Positions 31,470-40,380 of a stretch of DNA of 46,266 bases are shown here, one piece after another (position 1 is the stretch's first letter; each line of letters opens with the position of its first letter). Position numbers and translations under genes: made by a program. The stretch comes from a bacterium (GTDB lineage: Bacteria; Patescibacteriota; Microgenomatia; UBA10105; UBA927): contig JAKAFY010000013.1 in the NCBI GenBank assembly GCA_021817785.1, positions 1 through 46,266 on the forward strand. Direction: 5' to 3'. The notes below the pieces were generated by a model, which saw nothing but the letters and a program-made list of their open reading frames with translations, was not told where the DNA came from and did no database searches.

Positions 31470-32147
31470 TTATAGATAGAGTGCCACCGTCATATTCCAG
31501 AAAACATGGACGAGGATGGGGGCCACCAAGGATCCTGTGTTATACAGAAGCAAACTGTTGGCAAATCCCAACACAAAATCGGTGATAAAAAACAGAAGTA
31601 GTGCCATTCCCTGCAGTTTCAACGACAACACAAGGATCGGCACATGAAGCAGCACAAACATCAGCGTTGATACGAGCGACGCATACGGCAATCCTTTCTT
31701 CGCCTGGATAAAGCGGGTGAACACAAATCCCCGACTCAATATTTCCTCAGTTACGGCAGTAGCCAAAGATAGCAGAAGCAGAGTTCCCATGCCATAGTGG
31801 GTAAACGCACTGATCGGCATGATGGTAAGTTTTCCGTACTTTATCGCGTTGGCAGCCAACCCTTCGAGTGCGAAAACAAATCCGAATCCCAAGCCGATGT
31901 AGATGCTGGTAAACAGGTCTTTGGTCGTAAGCCCCAAAGAGCTCAGTGCTGCCTTTTCTTTGACCCGCACATACCATAACACCGGTACCACGAATATCAG
32001 GGGTTTGAAGATAAATTCATCTGCCCATTCGGGCAACCGGAAAAAGTATCGGTACAGCGCCCACGCAATCGCGACCCATCCCCACAGATGATACGTCGTG
32101 TCCGCCGTTGCTGCTAATGCTTTTGTTTTTTGTATGGTTTTTTTCAT
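31470..32147 (-). CDS. CPBP-family intramembrane metalloprotease
   Basis: A 225-aa membrane protein with about six helices. The family's motifs are present: EEILSRGF (E134, E135), LLHVP (H168) and HVFWN (H214). Such Rce1-like proteins cleave or process membrane peptides; the substrate is unknown. It ends convergently with the SDR gene. Confidence 0.9.
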   Translation of the reverse strand: MKKTIQKTKALAATADTTYHLWGWVAIAWALYRYFFRLPEWADEFIFKPLIFVVPVLWYVRVKEKAALSSLGLTTKDLFTSIYIGLGFGFVFALEGLAANAIKYGKLTIMPISAFTHYGMGTLLLLSLATAVTEEILSRGFVFTRFIQAKKGLPYASLVSTLMFVLLHVPILVLSLKLQGMALLLFFITDFVLGFANSLLLYNTGSLVAPILVHVFWNMTVALYL

Positions 32148-32237
32148 AGTTTCTATCCCCCACTGGGACGCGTCCTATCTATTTCTACGATACCCACTTC
32201 CGAAAGAATTGACAATACCGTACCCGCAGTCATGGCG

Positions 32238-32723
32238 TCACCTGCGGTGTACCTGGGTAATGTCCACGGACTGTTCCATAACGGCAATGATGGTGGTAAT
32301 GGTGTGTTGTGCTTCGGCAAGTGTTAGCCTTCGTATATTGTGGGGAAAGTAATGGAATATAAGGTTTCTTCCTTCTTTCCATGTCGTCCATAAGGAGACA
32401 GCAAGCTCCGGACTATATTGCCGGGCTATCCATGCATACGCGCTTCTGGTCTTCAGCAGCCGTGCCAGATTCGGACTCAGTGTCTTTCCGATGCGGAAAT
32501 GGTCGCTCTGATACTCCCGTTCTGTAATCGCTCCGATATCCCGAAACAGTTGTTTCAAAAATCCCTCATACAGCTTCGCGAACGGAAACACGAGATAGGA
32601 ATAGTCACTCAGGTGTTCATTTGGGTGCACTGCGCAATCGGCTAAAAGCAATTGTCCATCCGTATCCAGTTGCCGTTGTTCTGGGGAAAGATACTGCCAC
32701 AATGGTGAATTCGGTTGTATCAT
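32238..32723 (-). CDS. RnlA-domain-like protein
   Basis: A 161-aa soluble protein from ATG 32723 (a longer start at 32774 would overlap the preceding gene). The segment DYSYLVFPFAKLYEGFLKQLF resembles the C-terminal domain of RnlA/LsoA RNase toxins, as far as I recall it. The later W-x-E-GRNLIFHYFP has HEPN-like character. The RnlA N-terminal domains are missing and no antitoxin is next to it. It might be a free-standing derivative, and toxicity is not implied. Confidence 0.55.
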   Translation of the reverse strand: MIQPNSPLWQYLSPEQRQLDTDGQLLLADCAVHPNEHLSDYSYLVFPFAKLYEGFLKQLFRDIGAITEREYQSDHFRIGKTLSPNLARLLKTRSAYAWIARQYSPELAVSLWTTWKEGRNLIFHYFPHNIRRLTLAEAQHTITTIIAVMEQSVDITQVHRR

Positions 32724-32731
32724 GAGGTATG

Positions 32732-33193
32732 TTAAAGGATAAAAAAGTAGCTTTCGAACAAAAACAGCACACAAAATATTCCGAAAACCGTGCGCTGAAC
32801 GGAAAGTGAGGCAGGCGCTACCATCATGCGATACCAGCTATTCAGACTTCCGGTTATACGCCACTCCCCTATTTGCCACAACAACATCTGCAGATACAAC
32901 GAAAGCACGAGTCCTGAAGCCAGGGTACTGCCCGATGAAGTCACGATAAAAAATGCGACACCGGCAAAGAGTGCGGAAAATAACACCGAGCGGAACGGAG
33001 AGGGATTAAGCTGAAAAAACAATTCAGCGCCATCCAAAAAATATATCCCAACCCCGCCGCCCACGAGAAACCATACTGCAGCAACCGTCGGATGAAGATG
33101 CCACTTAAATAATCCCACGCCCAATAGATACAGACAGGAAACAATGAGGAAAAATGTCGGTTTTTTACGTATGAAGTCTTTGATGCTGTCCAT
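32732..33193 (-). CDS. uncharacterised membrane protein
   Basis: A 153-aa protein from ATG 33193; upstream codons are open but not protein-like. Four or five hydrophobic helices (FFLIVSCLYLLGVGLF; AAVWFLVGGGVGIYFL; VLFSALFAGVAFFIV; LVLSLYLQMLLWQI; FGIFCVLFLFESYFFIL). No motif recognised. It lies directly upstream of the RnlA-like gene on the same strand. Confidence 0.75.
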   Translation of the reverse strand: MDSIKDFIRKKPTFFLIVSCLYLLGVGLFKWHLHPTVAAVWFLVGGGVGIYFLDGAELFFQLNPSPFRSVLFSALFAGVAFFIVTSSGSTLASGLVLSLYLQMLLWQIGEWRITGSLNSWYRMMVAPASLSVQRTVFGIFCVLFLFESYFFIL

Positions 33194-33270
33194 GTATATT
33201 TTTATTCTACCCAATACGCAAAGCGAAGGAAAGTCATATGGTGCGCCCGTAGCAGAGATATGACCGTCTA

Positions 33271-33537
33271 TCACGGTGCGGAAGACTCTTTGCGTAATTC
33301 CTTCATTTTCCACATAAATAATCTCCCTTTATTCCGGGCATTGCTGTCTTTGACAAACGACAGCGCTTTTTCCAAAATCGCCCGTGGGACGGTTTTGGCA
33401 AGCCGGATATAGAGTGCCTTGTGGGTGTAATCTCCGAGCGTTTCCGATAAAAATATCCCGTACGCCTGGAATTCCCGGGATATATATTTATCTTCCAGAG
33501 GATTAAATGTTTTGAGGATCGTGCCAACAGTTTGCAT
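33271..33537 (-). CDS. small uncharacterised protein
   Basis: An 88-aa basic protein from ATG 33537. The codons before it run into a palindromic repeat, so this start is preferred. It is soluble and helical at the C-terminus; no motif recognised. It lies between pth and the membrane protein gene on the same strand. Confidence 0.65.
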   Translation of the reverse strand: MQTVGTILKTFNPLEDKYISREFQAYGIFLSETLGDYTHKALYIRLAKTVPRAILEKALSFVKDSNARNKGRLFMWKMKELRKESSAP

Positions 33538-33540
33538 AGT

Positions 33541-33637
33541 ATTGTCATTCCCGCGTACGCGGGAATCCAGCGTATCATACACTGGATCCCCGACTCGCCT
33601 CGATTCGGCGAAGCGGGTCAGGTCGGGGATGATGACG
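33541..33637. repeat. REP-like palindromic element
   Basis: A perfect 20-base palindrome ATTCCCGCGTACGCGGGAAT (33547-33566) is followed by a longer hairpin with arms ATCCCCGAC (33586-33594) and GTCGGGGAT (33622-33630) and an inner GACTCGC/GCGGGTC pair. It stands between two genes and looks like a dispersed intergenic element. Confidence 0.75.
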
Positions 33638-33648
33638 GACGATCGTCG

Positions 33649-34239
33649 TCAATTAAACCGGTTCATCGCCTTGTCCAACCCGTCTATAAGTGCTGTGCGT
33701 ACGGCATCCGCGCCGTGTTTTACGATATGCTTCAATTCGCCCGCTTCATGCTGGGTAAATCGGGATAACACAAAGTCGATAACAAACCTGCGGCGCAGAT
33801 GCTGGTCGGCAGATTTTTCTTTTGCCTCTTTTCCTTTGCCTATTCCCAGCCGGAATCGGGTAAATGCGTCCGTTTTCAGCTCCCGAATAATGGAGTCCAC
33901 CCCGCGGTGCCCCGCTGAGGCCCCTCCCGTACGTATTCGTATTTTCCCGAGCGGCAAATCCAGATCATCATGAATGACCCACACATCCGCGGGCTTTAAC
34001 CGATAGTATGCGGCTAATCCGGCGACACTTATCCCGCTGTCGTTCATAAATGTCTGTGGTTTTACAAGAATCATTTCTCCGATTTTTGCCACCAGCGCAT
34101 GGTACTTTTCCATTTTCTTCCACGGAGTTTCCCCGCTTCCTAATTCATGCGCGAGCTTTTCTATAATGAGGAACCCGACGTTATGCCGGGTATCTTTATA
34201 TTTTTCACCAGGATTTCCAAGTCCGACAATAAGCTTCAT
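33649..34239 (-). CDS. pth: peptidyl-tRNA hydrolase
   Basis: A 196-aa enzyme that releases peptides from peptidyl-tRNA. It has MKLIVGLGNPG at the start (the true start is ATG 34239, two codons in), TRHNVGF with the catalytic histidine, KPQTFMNDSG, and HDDLDLPLGKIRIR...GASAGHRGVDS. The C-terminal tail is helical as usual. Family-normal length. Confidence 0.96.
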   Translation of the reverse strand: MKLIVGLGNPGEKYKDTRHNVGFLIIEKLAHELGSGETPWKKMEKYHALVAKIGEMILVKPQTFMNDSGISVAGLAAYYRLKPADVWVIHDDLDLPLGKIRIRTGGASAGHRGVDSIIRELKTDAFTRFRLGIGKGKEAKEKSADQHLRRRFVIDFVLSRFTQHEAGELKHIVKHGADAVRTALIDGLDKAMNRFN

Positions 34240-34368
34240 ATGCAATTCAGATCATGTATCGGGGCAGCATGTATTCTAATAACACCACGCGATGAATAAC
34301 ACGTGATTAGCACCATCTATACTCCTTGCCTTCGCAAGACATGGTGCCAACCATGTGATAGTCAGCCT

Positions 34369-34698
34369 TTACTTCATCTTCGCAAGCTGCTTCTCGGCCA
34401 AATCTCCGACATACGGAACTTTGTACATTTCTCCCTGGAACGCTTTCCACATACATACGATCCACAAGATGAATGTTGCAAAGCTTAACAATAATCCAAG
34501 AAGCCATCCTAAAATCGGAATAAATCCGAGTACGATGTTGACAACAAACACTCCTCCAAAGAGAAGCGTCGATTGCATTGCGTGAAAACGGACAAACTTG
34601 CTCTGCTTTTCCAAAAGCAACATGATAATACCTGTTATAAATCCCAACAGGTAGCTTACCGCTCCCATCATATTCTCATTTCCTTTTGCTTCTGCCAT
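34369..34698 (-). CDS. small DUF4870/Tic20-like membrane protein
   Basis: A 109-aa protein with three hydrophobic helices (AVSYLLGFITGIIMLLL; LFGGVFVVNIVLGFIPILG; LLLSFATFILWIVCMW) and the FVRFHAMQS element, which is typical of this family. AAAGGAGGTG lies ideally before ATG 34698. Its function is not known. A hairpin (GCACCAT/ATGGTGC, 34311-34348) follows the gene. Confidence 0.85.
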   Translation of the reverse strand: MAEAKGNENMMGAVSYLLGFITGIIMLLLEKQSKFVRFHAMQSTLLFGGVFVVNIVLGFIPILGWLLGLLLSFATFILWIVCMWKAFQGEMYKVPYVGDLAEKQLAKMK

Positions 34699-34764
34699 TC
34701 GTTTTCACCTCCTTTAGAAACACGTAGTGATCCGCTGATGAGCGAGGAGCTTAGTGTTTCTTGA

Positions 34765-34835
34765 GTCCGCCTGTCATCGCTCTTCGAGCCGCGTCCCGCA
34801 TGGCGGGGGTAGGCGAGAAGGACGATGTGGCGGAC
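34765..34835. repeat. inverted-repeat element
   Basis: Arms GTCCGCC-tgt-CATCG (34765-34779) and CGATG-tg-GCGGAC (34823-34835) enclose a GC-rich centre. It is intergenic, similar in kind to the element at 33541. The rest of 34699-34889 holds nothing else recognisable. Confidence 0.6.
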
Positions 34836-34889
34836 AGCTCTCTTTCCACAATATCATGCCATGTTTTGCTTCGTCAACGCGTTAATTTG

Positions 34890-36401
34890 TCATAATAAAG
34901 ACAATTGTTCCTTGTTGCTGTCACCAATCCCCTTCTCTCCCTTGCCCCATATCTTGACGACCCCAAACACGCCGTCGTAGCCGGGATCAATGTGGAGATT
35001 CCCTTTCCGCATCCTACTAACCCCGTCAGCCACCCGGGTCCCGGCAACCCTGGCAATGGTATCGAGCTCTTTCCGGAGCAACACATCAAATTCATTCCCC
35101 ACTTCACTGGTAAGCCGCATATATGGCATTTGCACCTTAGGACTGGTCACGGGGGAACCAATTGCTTCCGCAATAATTTCTTGTAGCGGCACGAGCATGA
35201 CAAATGGCGGACGTGTGGGAAACGCGGTGCTGCCGTACATGACCGCCTGAATAGACGGATCCTGAGGCCGCACTACGTGACATCCGACGGATTCCTCCGT
35301 GCGTGCCGCTAATGCTTCGACTCTGTGCATGACCCCGACGGTTAAAGGTTTTCCGCAGACGGGACACGCCGTTCCCTTTGCCCGCGTCTCTTCAGGGGTT
35401 TGACGGACGTGGCAGGCGCGATGTCCGGTGTAGTGATACTTCCCCTCCTCCGGATAAAATTCTATGGTATAGGCAATCCTTGACTGTTGCATCGAGTGGC
35501 GGGTATCGGGCGTACGATGTGTTGTGTCTCCTTGATTCATAATTCCTGATCTATGATTCAACGATGGCGCTTTTATCGCCTGATAAATCGATGCATAACT
35601 GAGTTCATCCAGATCAAAGACAGTTGCTTCACGACCTAATTTCGGCCCGCTGTGTGCGTCAGAAAACGATACGATGGCCCGGGTATCCAGCTCGCGTATC
35701 CGCCAGTTCATACTGGGATTACTTGATAAACCGGTTTCAACAGCATAAATTTGGTCGGCATACGGACCAAATGCTTCTTGTATGCTGTCAAACCCTCCCA
35801 GACTGCCGTACACGGCAAACCACGGCGTCCATGCATGGGCCGGGATAATAAGCGCCTTTGGTTCAATTGTAAACACGAGTTCGGCAATTTGGATGGACGT
35901 AAGCCCGACAATAGGTCTTCCGTCACTTAACAGATTACATCCCTGTTTTGTCATTTCCCGGCTGATTTTCCTGGCTGAATCGAGCGTTGGTACCCAGATA
36001 AGCGTGTGGACGCGTCGTACTTTTCCCCCTTGGGAATAAATACAGGAAACTTCGGTTGCGAGGAGAAATAATGGAGACCGCCGTTCGTGCGGGGAGACAA
36101 CAAAATTTTGGCCGGCTTCATTTTCTCTTTGGGTTGTGATCGTTGTATGGGAAGCACTCGAAACTGAAGACGGATCAAAATTTTCGTTGGCGACCTGAGC
36201 ACGAAGTTTAAGTAATCCGTTCCCCATCTCCTCCAAATCCCGTTCTATTTCCCGAAACCATATAGGATGCGTCCAATCGCCGGTGGCCACAACGTCTATC
36301 CCCTTTCGCCTGGCCCACGTGGCGATCGTGGAAATAGTCATCTGCGGCGATACCGCACGGGAAAACCGCGAATGCAACTGCAAATCAGCTATAACCTGCA
36401 T
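34890..36401 (-). CDS. DNA endonuclease Q (EndoQ-like, PHP domain)
   Basis: A 503-aa protein of the TIGR00375/EndoQ family that cuts DNA beside deaminated bases. The PHP metal residues are seen in ADLQLHSRFS, TGDWTHPIW, ATEVSCIY, RRVHTL, HAWTPWF and FSDAHSG. A zinc-binding segment (GHRACHV, then CPVCGK, with TVGVMHRV) follows. Two insertions are unusual: about residues 70-108 and about 279-302, the latter repeat-derived. EndoQ is mainly archaeal; here it stands two genes from an archaeal-type DNA ligase. Confidence 0.88.
   Translation of the reverse strand: MQVIADLQLHSRFSRAVSPQMTISTIATWARRKGIDVVATGDWTHPIWFREIERDLEEMGNGLLKLRAQVANENFDPSSVSSASHTTITTQRENEAGQNFVVSPHERRSPLFLLATEVSCIYSQGGKVRRVHTLIWVPTLDSARKISREMTKQGCNLLSDGRPIVGLTSIQIAELVFTIEPKALIIPAHAWTPWFAVYGSLGGFDSIQEAFGPYADQIYAVETGLSSNPSMNWRIRELDTRAIVSFSDAHSGPKLGREATVFDLDELSYASIYQAIKAPSLNHRSGIMNQGDTTHRTPDTRHSMQQSRIAYTIEFYPEEGKYHYTGHRACHVRQTPEETRAKGTACPVCGKPLTVGVMHRVEALAARTEESVGCHVVRPQDPSIQAVMYGSTAFPTRPPFVMLVPLQEIIAEAIGSPVTSPKVQMPYMRLTSEVGNEFDVLLRKELDTIARVAGTRVADGVSRMRKGNLHIDPGYDGVFGVVKIWGKGEKGIGDSNKEQLSLL
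35491..35566. repeat. repeat-derived insertion in the EndoQ gene
   Basis: In-frame stretch containing CGAGTGGCGGGTATCGGGCG and two ATGATTCA/TTGATTCAT copies, between the PHP and zinc-binding parts. Confidence 0.55.
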
Positions 36402-36403
36402 AG

Positions 36404-37564
36404 TTACCGCACGACGGATTGGTACAAGAGTTCCAACGTGTGTAGCACCTTCGGCTTGTGATGCGCCAAACTTAGCTTTCGGCTTTCAGTTCCCATCTTG
36501 GCGCGTATGGCGGCATGGGTAGACAAATACACCATTTTTTCGGCAAGGAGGTGCGCGTCATATGGCGGCAGTATATATCCATTTTTTCCGTCGCGGACGA
36601 GTTCCGGCAATGCCCCTGCGTCAGCGGCGATAAGCGGTAAACCGCAGGCTATGGCCTGAAGTGCGACGATGCTCTGCGTTTCCACGACAGACATGATGAT
36701 AAATCCGTCGGAAAGATGATACAGGTCAAGTATTTCTGCTATGGATACCTGTGCAATCCACACGATGCGGTCTGATACGGAACGTGATGCAGCCAACGCC
36801 TCCAACGGTTGTTTTTGTGTTCCGACGCCCGCGATAATAAGATGGATATCCTGAGGTGTCGACGCCAATGCCCGTACGATCGTTTCGATATTTTTGTCAG
36901 TATCCAGTCTTCCTAAATATAAATAATAGGTCTGGGTGGGGTGCAGCCCATACTTTTTCCGAAGGGCAGTATACGGACCGTTTTGCGGCACATAGAGCGT
37001 TGTATCTACGCCATTCGACACGGCATGGATGCGTTCCGGGTGCCCGATCAGCGCCGAAAGATCTTTTGTCACCGTTTTCGTCGGCATCATGATCGCCGTA
37101 TAGTGCGGGTATACCATGCGGACATAGAGCGTCATGAGCGGCATGCTCAAAGGCCGCATAAACACCGGAGTCATGCGAATGACCTGTTCCATGGAAAAAT
37201 GCATAGCTCCCACAATCGGCAGTCGATACAGTTTGGCGATAAGAAGCGTCATAATTCCCAACGATCCGGGCTCCTGGATATGGACAACGTCAATGTTTCG
37301 TGTTGCTATCGTCCGCCAGATTTCCCACAGCCCCAAAGGGATGACCGTCATTGGCTTATTCACGAGTATCGGATCCCGTAAACGCGGTGTATATATGATT
37401 TCCAGTCCCGGAAGCGGAGGTGCTTCATATGGCGCCATGGGACGGGGACAAATCAGATACACATGGTGCCCGCGGCTGGCCATAAACCGGACGATTGAGT
37501 CCGTAGAAGTAGCGACGCCGCTGACGGTGGGTAAATAAATTTCGGAGATGAAAAGTATGTTCAT
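36404..37564 (-). CDS. glycosyltransferase family 4
   Basis: A 386-aa GT-B transferase from ATG 37564 (TATACT 8 bases before it). It has the N-terminal GGVA-like loop (PTVSGVATS), AVSNGVDTTLY, YLGRLDTDKN and the E-x7-E region (ETQSIVALQAIACGLPLIAA, in part), where SVVETQ replaces the usual S.xEGFG. It probably adds a sugar to a lipid or surface glycan; donor and acceptor are unknown. It is followed 2 bases later by the EndoQ gene. Confidence 0.92.
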   Translation of the reverse strand: MNILFISEIYLPTVSGVATSTDSIVRFMASRGHHVYLICPRPMAPYEAPPLPGLEIIYTPRLRDPILVNKPMTVIPLGLWEIWRTIATRNIDVVHIQEPGSLGIMTLLIAKLYRLPIVGAMHFSMEQVIRMTPVFMRPLSMPLMTLYVRMVYPHYTAIMMPTKTVTKDLSALIGHPERIHAVSNGVDTTLYVPQNGPYTALRKKYGLHPTQTYYLYLGRLDTDKNIETIVRALASTPQDIHLIIAGVGTQKQPLEALAASRSVSDRIVWIAQVSIAEILDLYHLSDGFIIMSVVETQSIVALQAIACGLPLIAADAGALPELVRDGKNGYILPPYDAHLLAEKMVYLSTHAAIRAKMGTESRKLSLAHHKPKVLHTLELLYQSVVR

Positions 37565-37587
37565 CTGCCCGTAGTATACCATCCCGG

Positions 37588-38406
37588 TTATACAAACAAT
37601 TCCCGGAGAAGTGCTTTCAGCTTTTTCTCATATACACGAAGTACCGATCTGTTCAGTTTTTTCCTCTTGCTGTAGAGCTGGCCGCCCATTACGTATCCCG
37701 GCATGTGTTTAAACGATCGGTTAAAAAACACCGGTAACACCCCGAGTATGTATTGATTCAATACTTTGAGCGTCCCCTGACTCCGGAATCTCCGGAGTGA
37801 CCAAACATAAAGCGTTTCCGGGAGAATCTCCAGACGTATCCCCTTTTGAAATAGTCGCAGCCCGAAATCAACATCTTCATGAAATTTATGCGCCTCGTCG
37901 TATCCTCCCACAGCGTCAAATGCGGATTGATGAACGATGGTAAGCGGACCAGGAGCTAGCGGCCGTTTAAATATGGCCGTGGATTCGATATATACGTTTG
38001 CAAATAACGTAAATTGTGCGTCCTTGGGATTCTCGCTGTCCGGACTGGCCCATGGTGTAAATAATTTTGGCGTATGGGTCAATATATACTGTTCAATACG
38101 ATCTATAAAATACGGAAGCAGGACACTATCTGCATCCGCAAATACATACCATTCTCCGCGCGCTTTGCGCGCTCCCATATTCCGCTGCAACGGCAAACTG
38201 GACTTTTCGCTGACGAGTACGGTAAGACGCGGGAGCTTAGACGCATAGGTGCGTGCAACCATAACCGTTTTATCCTTGGAATGACCATCCACGACAATCA
38301 CTTCAAAATTCTTTTTGGTTTGCACGGAAAGCGATGCCAGAAGGTGTGGAAGAAACTTTTCCTCGTTCAACGCCGGAATGATGACAGAAAAATAAGGCCG
38401 CTTCAT
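37588..38406 (-). CDS. glycosyltransferase family 2
   Basis: A 272-aa GT-A transferase with SVIIPALNEEKFLPHLL, VVDGHSKD, the metal-binding DADS (DxD) and a GGYDEAHKFHEDVDFGLRL acceptor-side motif. The C-terminus has a basic amphipathic helix that may bind the membrane. TACGAT stands 6 bases before ATG 38406. Along with the GT4 gene it belongs to cell-surface glycan synthesis. Confidence 0.93.
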   Translation of the reverse strand: MKRPYFSVIIPALNEEKFLPHLLASLSVQTKKNFEVIVVDGHSKDKTVMVARTYASKLPRLTVLVSEKSSLPLQRNMGARKARGEWYVFADADSVLLPYFIDRIEQYILTHTPKLFTPWASPDSENPKDAQFTLFANVYIESTAIFKRPLAPGPLTIVHQSAFDAVGGYDEAHKFHEDVDFGLRLFQKGIRLEILPETLYVWSLRRFRSQGTLKVLNQYILGVLPVFFNRSFKHMPGYVMGGQLYSKRKKLNRSVLRVYEKKLKALLRELFV

Positions 38407-38418
38407 ACCGCTATCGTA
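38407..38418 (-). promoter_or_regulatory. -10 box of a probable leaderless promoter
   Basis: TACGAT (38413-38418, minus strand), six bases, then ATG 38406. A further TATAAT lies about 13 bases upstream. Confidence 0.45.
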
Positions 38419-38468
38419 GTACGTGTATTATACGGTCAAAGCGACTTTGGGGCAAATCCTCAGGCTAA

Positions 38469-40181
38469 TTACTGTTTTGAATGACTTTTTTGCCCTTGAA
38501 ACATCTGCTCTACTTCGACAGTCGTCGTCACCTGAGACGCATGTTTGTCGGTCCTAATACGGACAAGCCTCGGAAACCGCACTGCCACGCCCGCCCCGTG
38601 CGTTGAGGACCTGGTGAGGTCATCCCCCGCTATTTCTACAACAATTTTTGGCAGAACCCACACATCGGGGGTTAGCGCTTTCATCACCTCTTCATATTCC
38701 TTTGGTTTCTGCCGTGACTGTATATGGGCAAGTTGTTTCCGCAGTTCCTTCCACAATGCGTCACTCACACCGGTGCCGATTTTGGTAACGGTCACGAACC
38801 GGTCGTTGTTGCGGACACCCACCAAAAATGCGCCGATGCCAAATCCCGTCCGTTTTCCTTCTCCCATGTAGTAGCCCATCACCACGGCATCAATCGTGTC
38901 CGTCAGTTTTCCGGTCTTCCCCTCTTCTTCCTTAAATTTTACCCAGCTGTATCCCCTTCTGCCCGGCTCATACGGACTATTCCATTTTTTGATGACGACC
39001 CCCTCAAGCCCTTTTTTGATCTGCTCATCGTGATACTCGCGAAGTACATTTGCATCCGTCGTGATAATCTGCGGAGAAAGCGACAGAAGTTTTTTGGGTA
39101 TCACCGTTTCCTCCAGAATCTTCCGGCGAGCGGATAGCGGCACCGACAGCAAATCCTTACCATCCTTAAATAATATATCGAATACAAAAAATCGGAGCGG
39201 GACGCTTTGCTGCGCTTTTTCTATATCGTGTTTGCGCTTGCGCGTTGTCGTCTCCTGAAAGGAGACCAGTTTGCCCGTCTTGGTATCCACTCCCACCGCC
39301 TCGCAGTCCACTATCGCGTCTTTCGCGTGCAATTCCGCACCAATCGCATTCAATTCCGAAAACATGGCCGTCGTATTTTCCAAGTTTCTCGAAAACGTTT
39401 TCACTCCACCTGGCTGGAAATGTATCTGTACCCTGACCCCATCGTACTTTGGTTCCACCGCGACTTCACCCATCTTTTTAATCATGTCGTCCGCGTTCGG
39501 GAGACGCTGACAAAGCTCCGCCAACACGGGGGACCCGACATGCGCACGGACATGGGAAAGCCCTGCTATCCCGTCACGCCGCACTGTTTCGGCAATGTAT
39601 CCTATGTCCGGCCGTACGTTATATGCCGATTCCAGCGCTTCGCGCAGCGACTTATCTCCGGCAAGCATCCAGGACAATGCGTCCAACATGGTCATTTCCG
39701 AAAATCCCAGCCGCAGTTTATCCAGCGGAATACGCATGACAAACCGTGCGGATACTGCCGTAAGGTTGCGGAGTAAATCTGCAAGCATCGCGATCTTTTT
39801 TTCCTGTGATCCCTGTCCTCCTGAAACGGCGACCGCATAGAGCCGGTCATAGACTTCACCGACGGTAAGCTTTGTCGTTTTGCCGCTGTGTAACGACTCC
39901 GCGGCTAACCCAACGTCTCCCAGCTTCTTAAACGCTTTGGTCACCGTATCTATGTCGACGGCATTTGCCTGCGCGATCGCACGGATGATAAATTTATCGG
40001 CTACCCCGAATTCTATGGACTCGTACAGCGGCGCCACTCTGCCCTGCAACAGGTAACACATTTTTCCGATCTCGGTTGGCGTAGCTGCACGGAATGCTTC
40101 GGCGAGTATTTCCGTGATTTCGTTGCGCGACGCAGTCGCTTCAATCCGGGAAAGATATGTGGAAAATTCGGAAAATATCAT
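38469..40181 (-). CDS. lig: ATP-dependent DNA ligase, archaeal type
   Basis: A 570-aa ligase from ATG 40181. The N-terminal DNA-binding domain (to about 220) has the archaeal/eukaryotic type pattern (RFVMRIPLDKLRLGFSEMTMLDAL, in part). The adenylation site is EPKYDGVR with Lys245; SRNLENTT, DCEAV, FFVFDILF, EGVVIKKW and WVKFK follow as motifs III to V. The C-terminal OB-fold ends with VEVEQMFQGQ. It seals nicks using ATP; bacteria normally use the NAD-dependent LigA, whose gene is not in this window. Confidence 0.95.
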   Translation of the reverse strand: MIFSEFSTYLSRIEATASRNEITEILAEAFRAATPTEIGKMCYLLQGRVAPLYESIEFGVADKFIIRAIAQANAVDIDTVTKAFKKLGDVGLAAESLHSGKTTKLTVGEVYDRLYAVAVSGGQGSQEKKIAMLADLLRNLTAVSARFVMRIPLDKLRLGFSEMTMLDALSWMLAGDKSLREALESAYNVRPDIGYIAETVRRDGIAGLSHVRAHVGSPVLAELCQRLPNADDMIKKMGEVAVEPKYDGVRVQIHFQPGGVKTFSRNLENTTAMFSELNAIGAELHAKDAIVDCEAVGVDTKTGKLVSFQETTTRKRKHDIEKAQQSVPLRFFVFDILFKDGKDLLSVPLSARRKILEETVIPKKLLSLSPQIITTDANVLREYHDEQIKKGLEGVVIKKWNSPYEPGRRGYSWVKFKEEEGKTGKLTDTIDAVVMGYYMGEGKRTGFGIGAFLVGVRNNDRFVTVTKIGTGVSDALWKELRKQLAHIQSRQKPKEYEEVMKALTPDVWVLPKIVVEIAGDDLTRSSTHGAGVAVRFPRLVRIRTDKHASQVTTTVEVEQMFQGQKSHSKQ

Positions 40182-40185
40182 GTAC

Positions 40186-40371
40186 TCAGCGGATAAACAT
40201 CCAATAGGCAGCCCCGATAAGGACGAGAAGAAACACACCAAATCCCAGTGCCACTCCCCCGTCTTCCTGCCCGCGGGCCAATTTGCTCAGTCCCTGCCCC
40301 ACGACGGTCAGGGCAAAAAACGCCGGGATAACTAAAAAAACGTAGCTAATGGCGGGACTGTTGAAATTCAT
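40186..40371 (-). CDS. small membrane protein
   Basis: A 61-aa protein from ATG 40371 with two hydrophobic helices (ISYVFLVIPAFFALTVVGQG; VALGFGVFLLVLIGAAYWMF) joined by a polar loop (SKLARGQEDGG). It ends 4 bases before the ligase start and begins 9 bases after the fic stop, so it is likely in an operon. Function unknown. Confidence 0.68.
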   Translation of the reverse strand: MNFNSPAISYVFLVIPAFFALTVVGQGLSKLARGQEDGGVALGFGVFLLVLIGAAYWMFIR

Positions 40372-40380
40372 ACGCACAAG

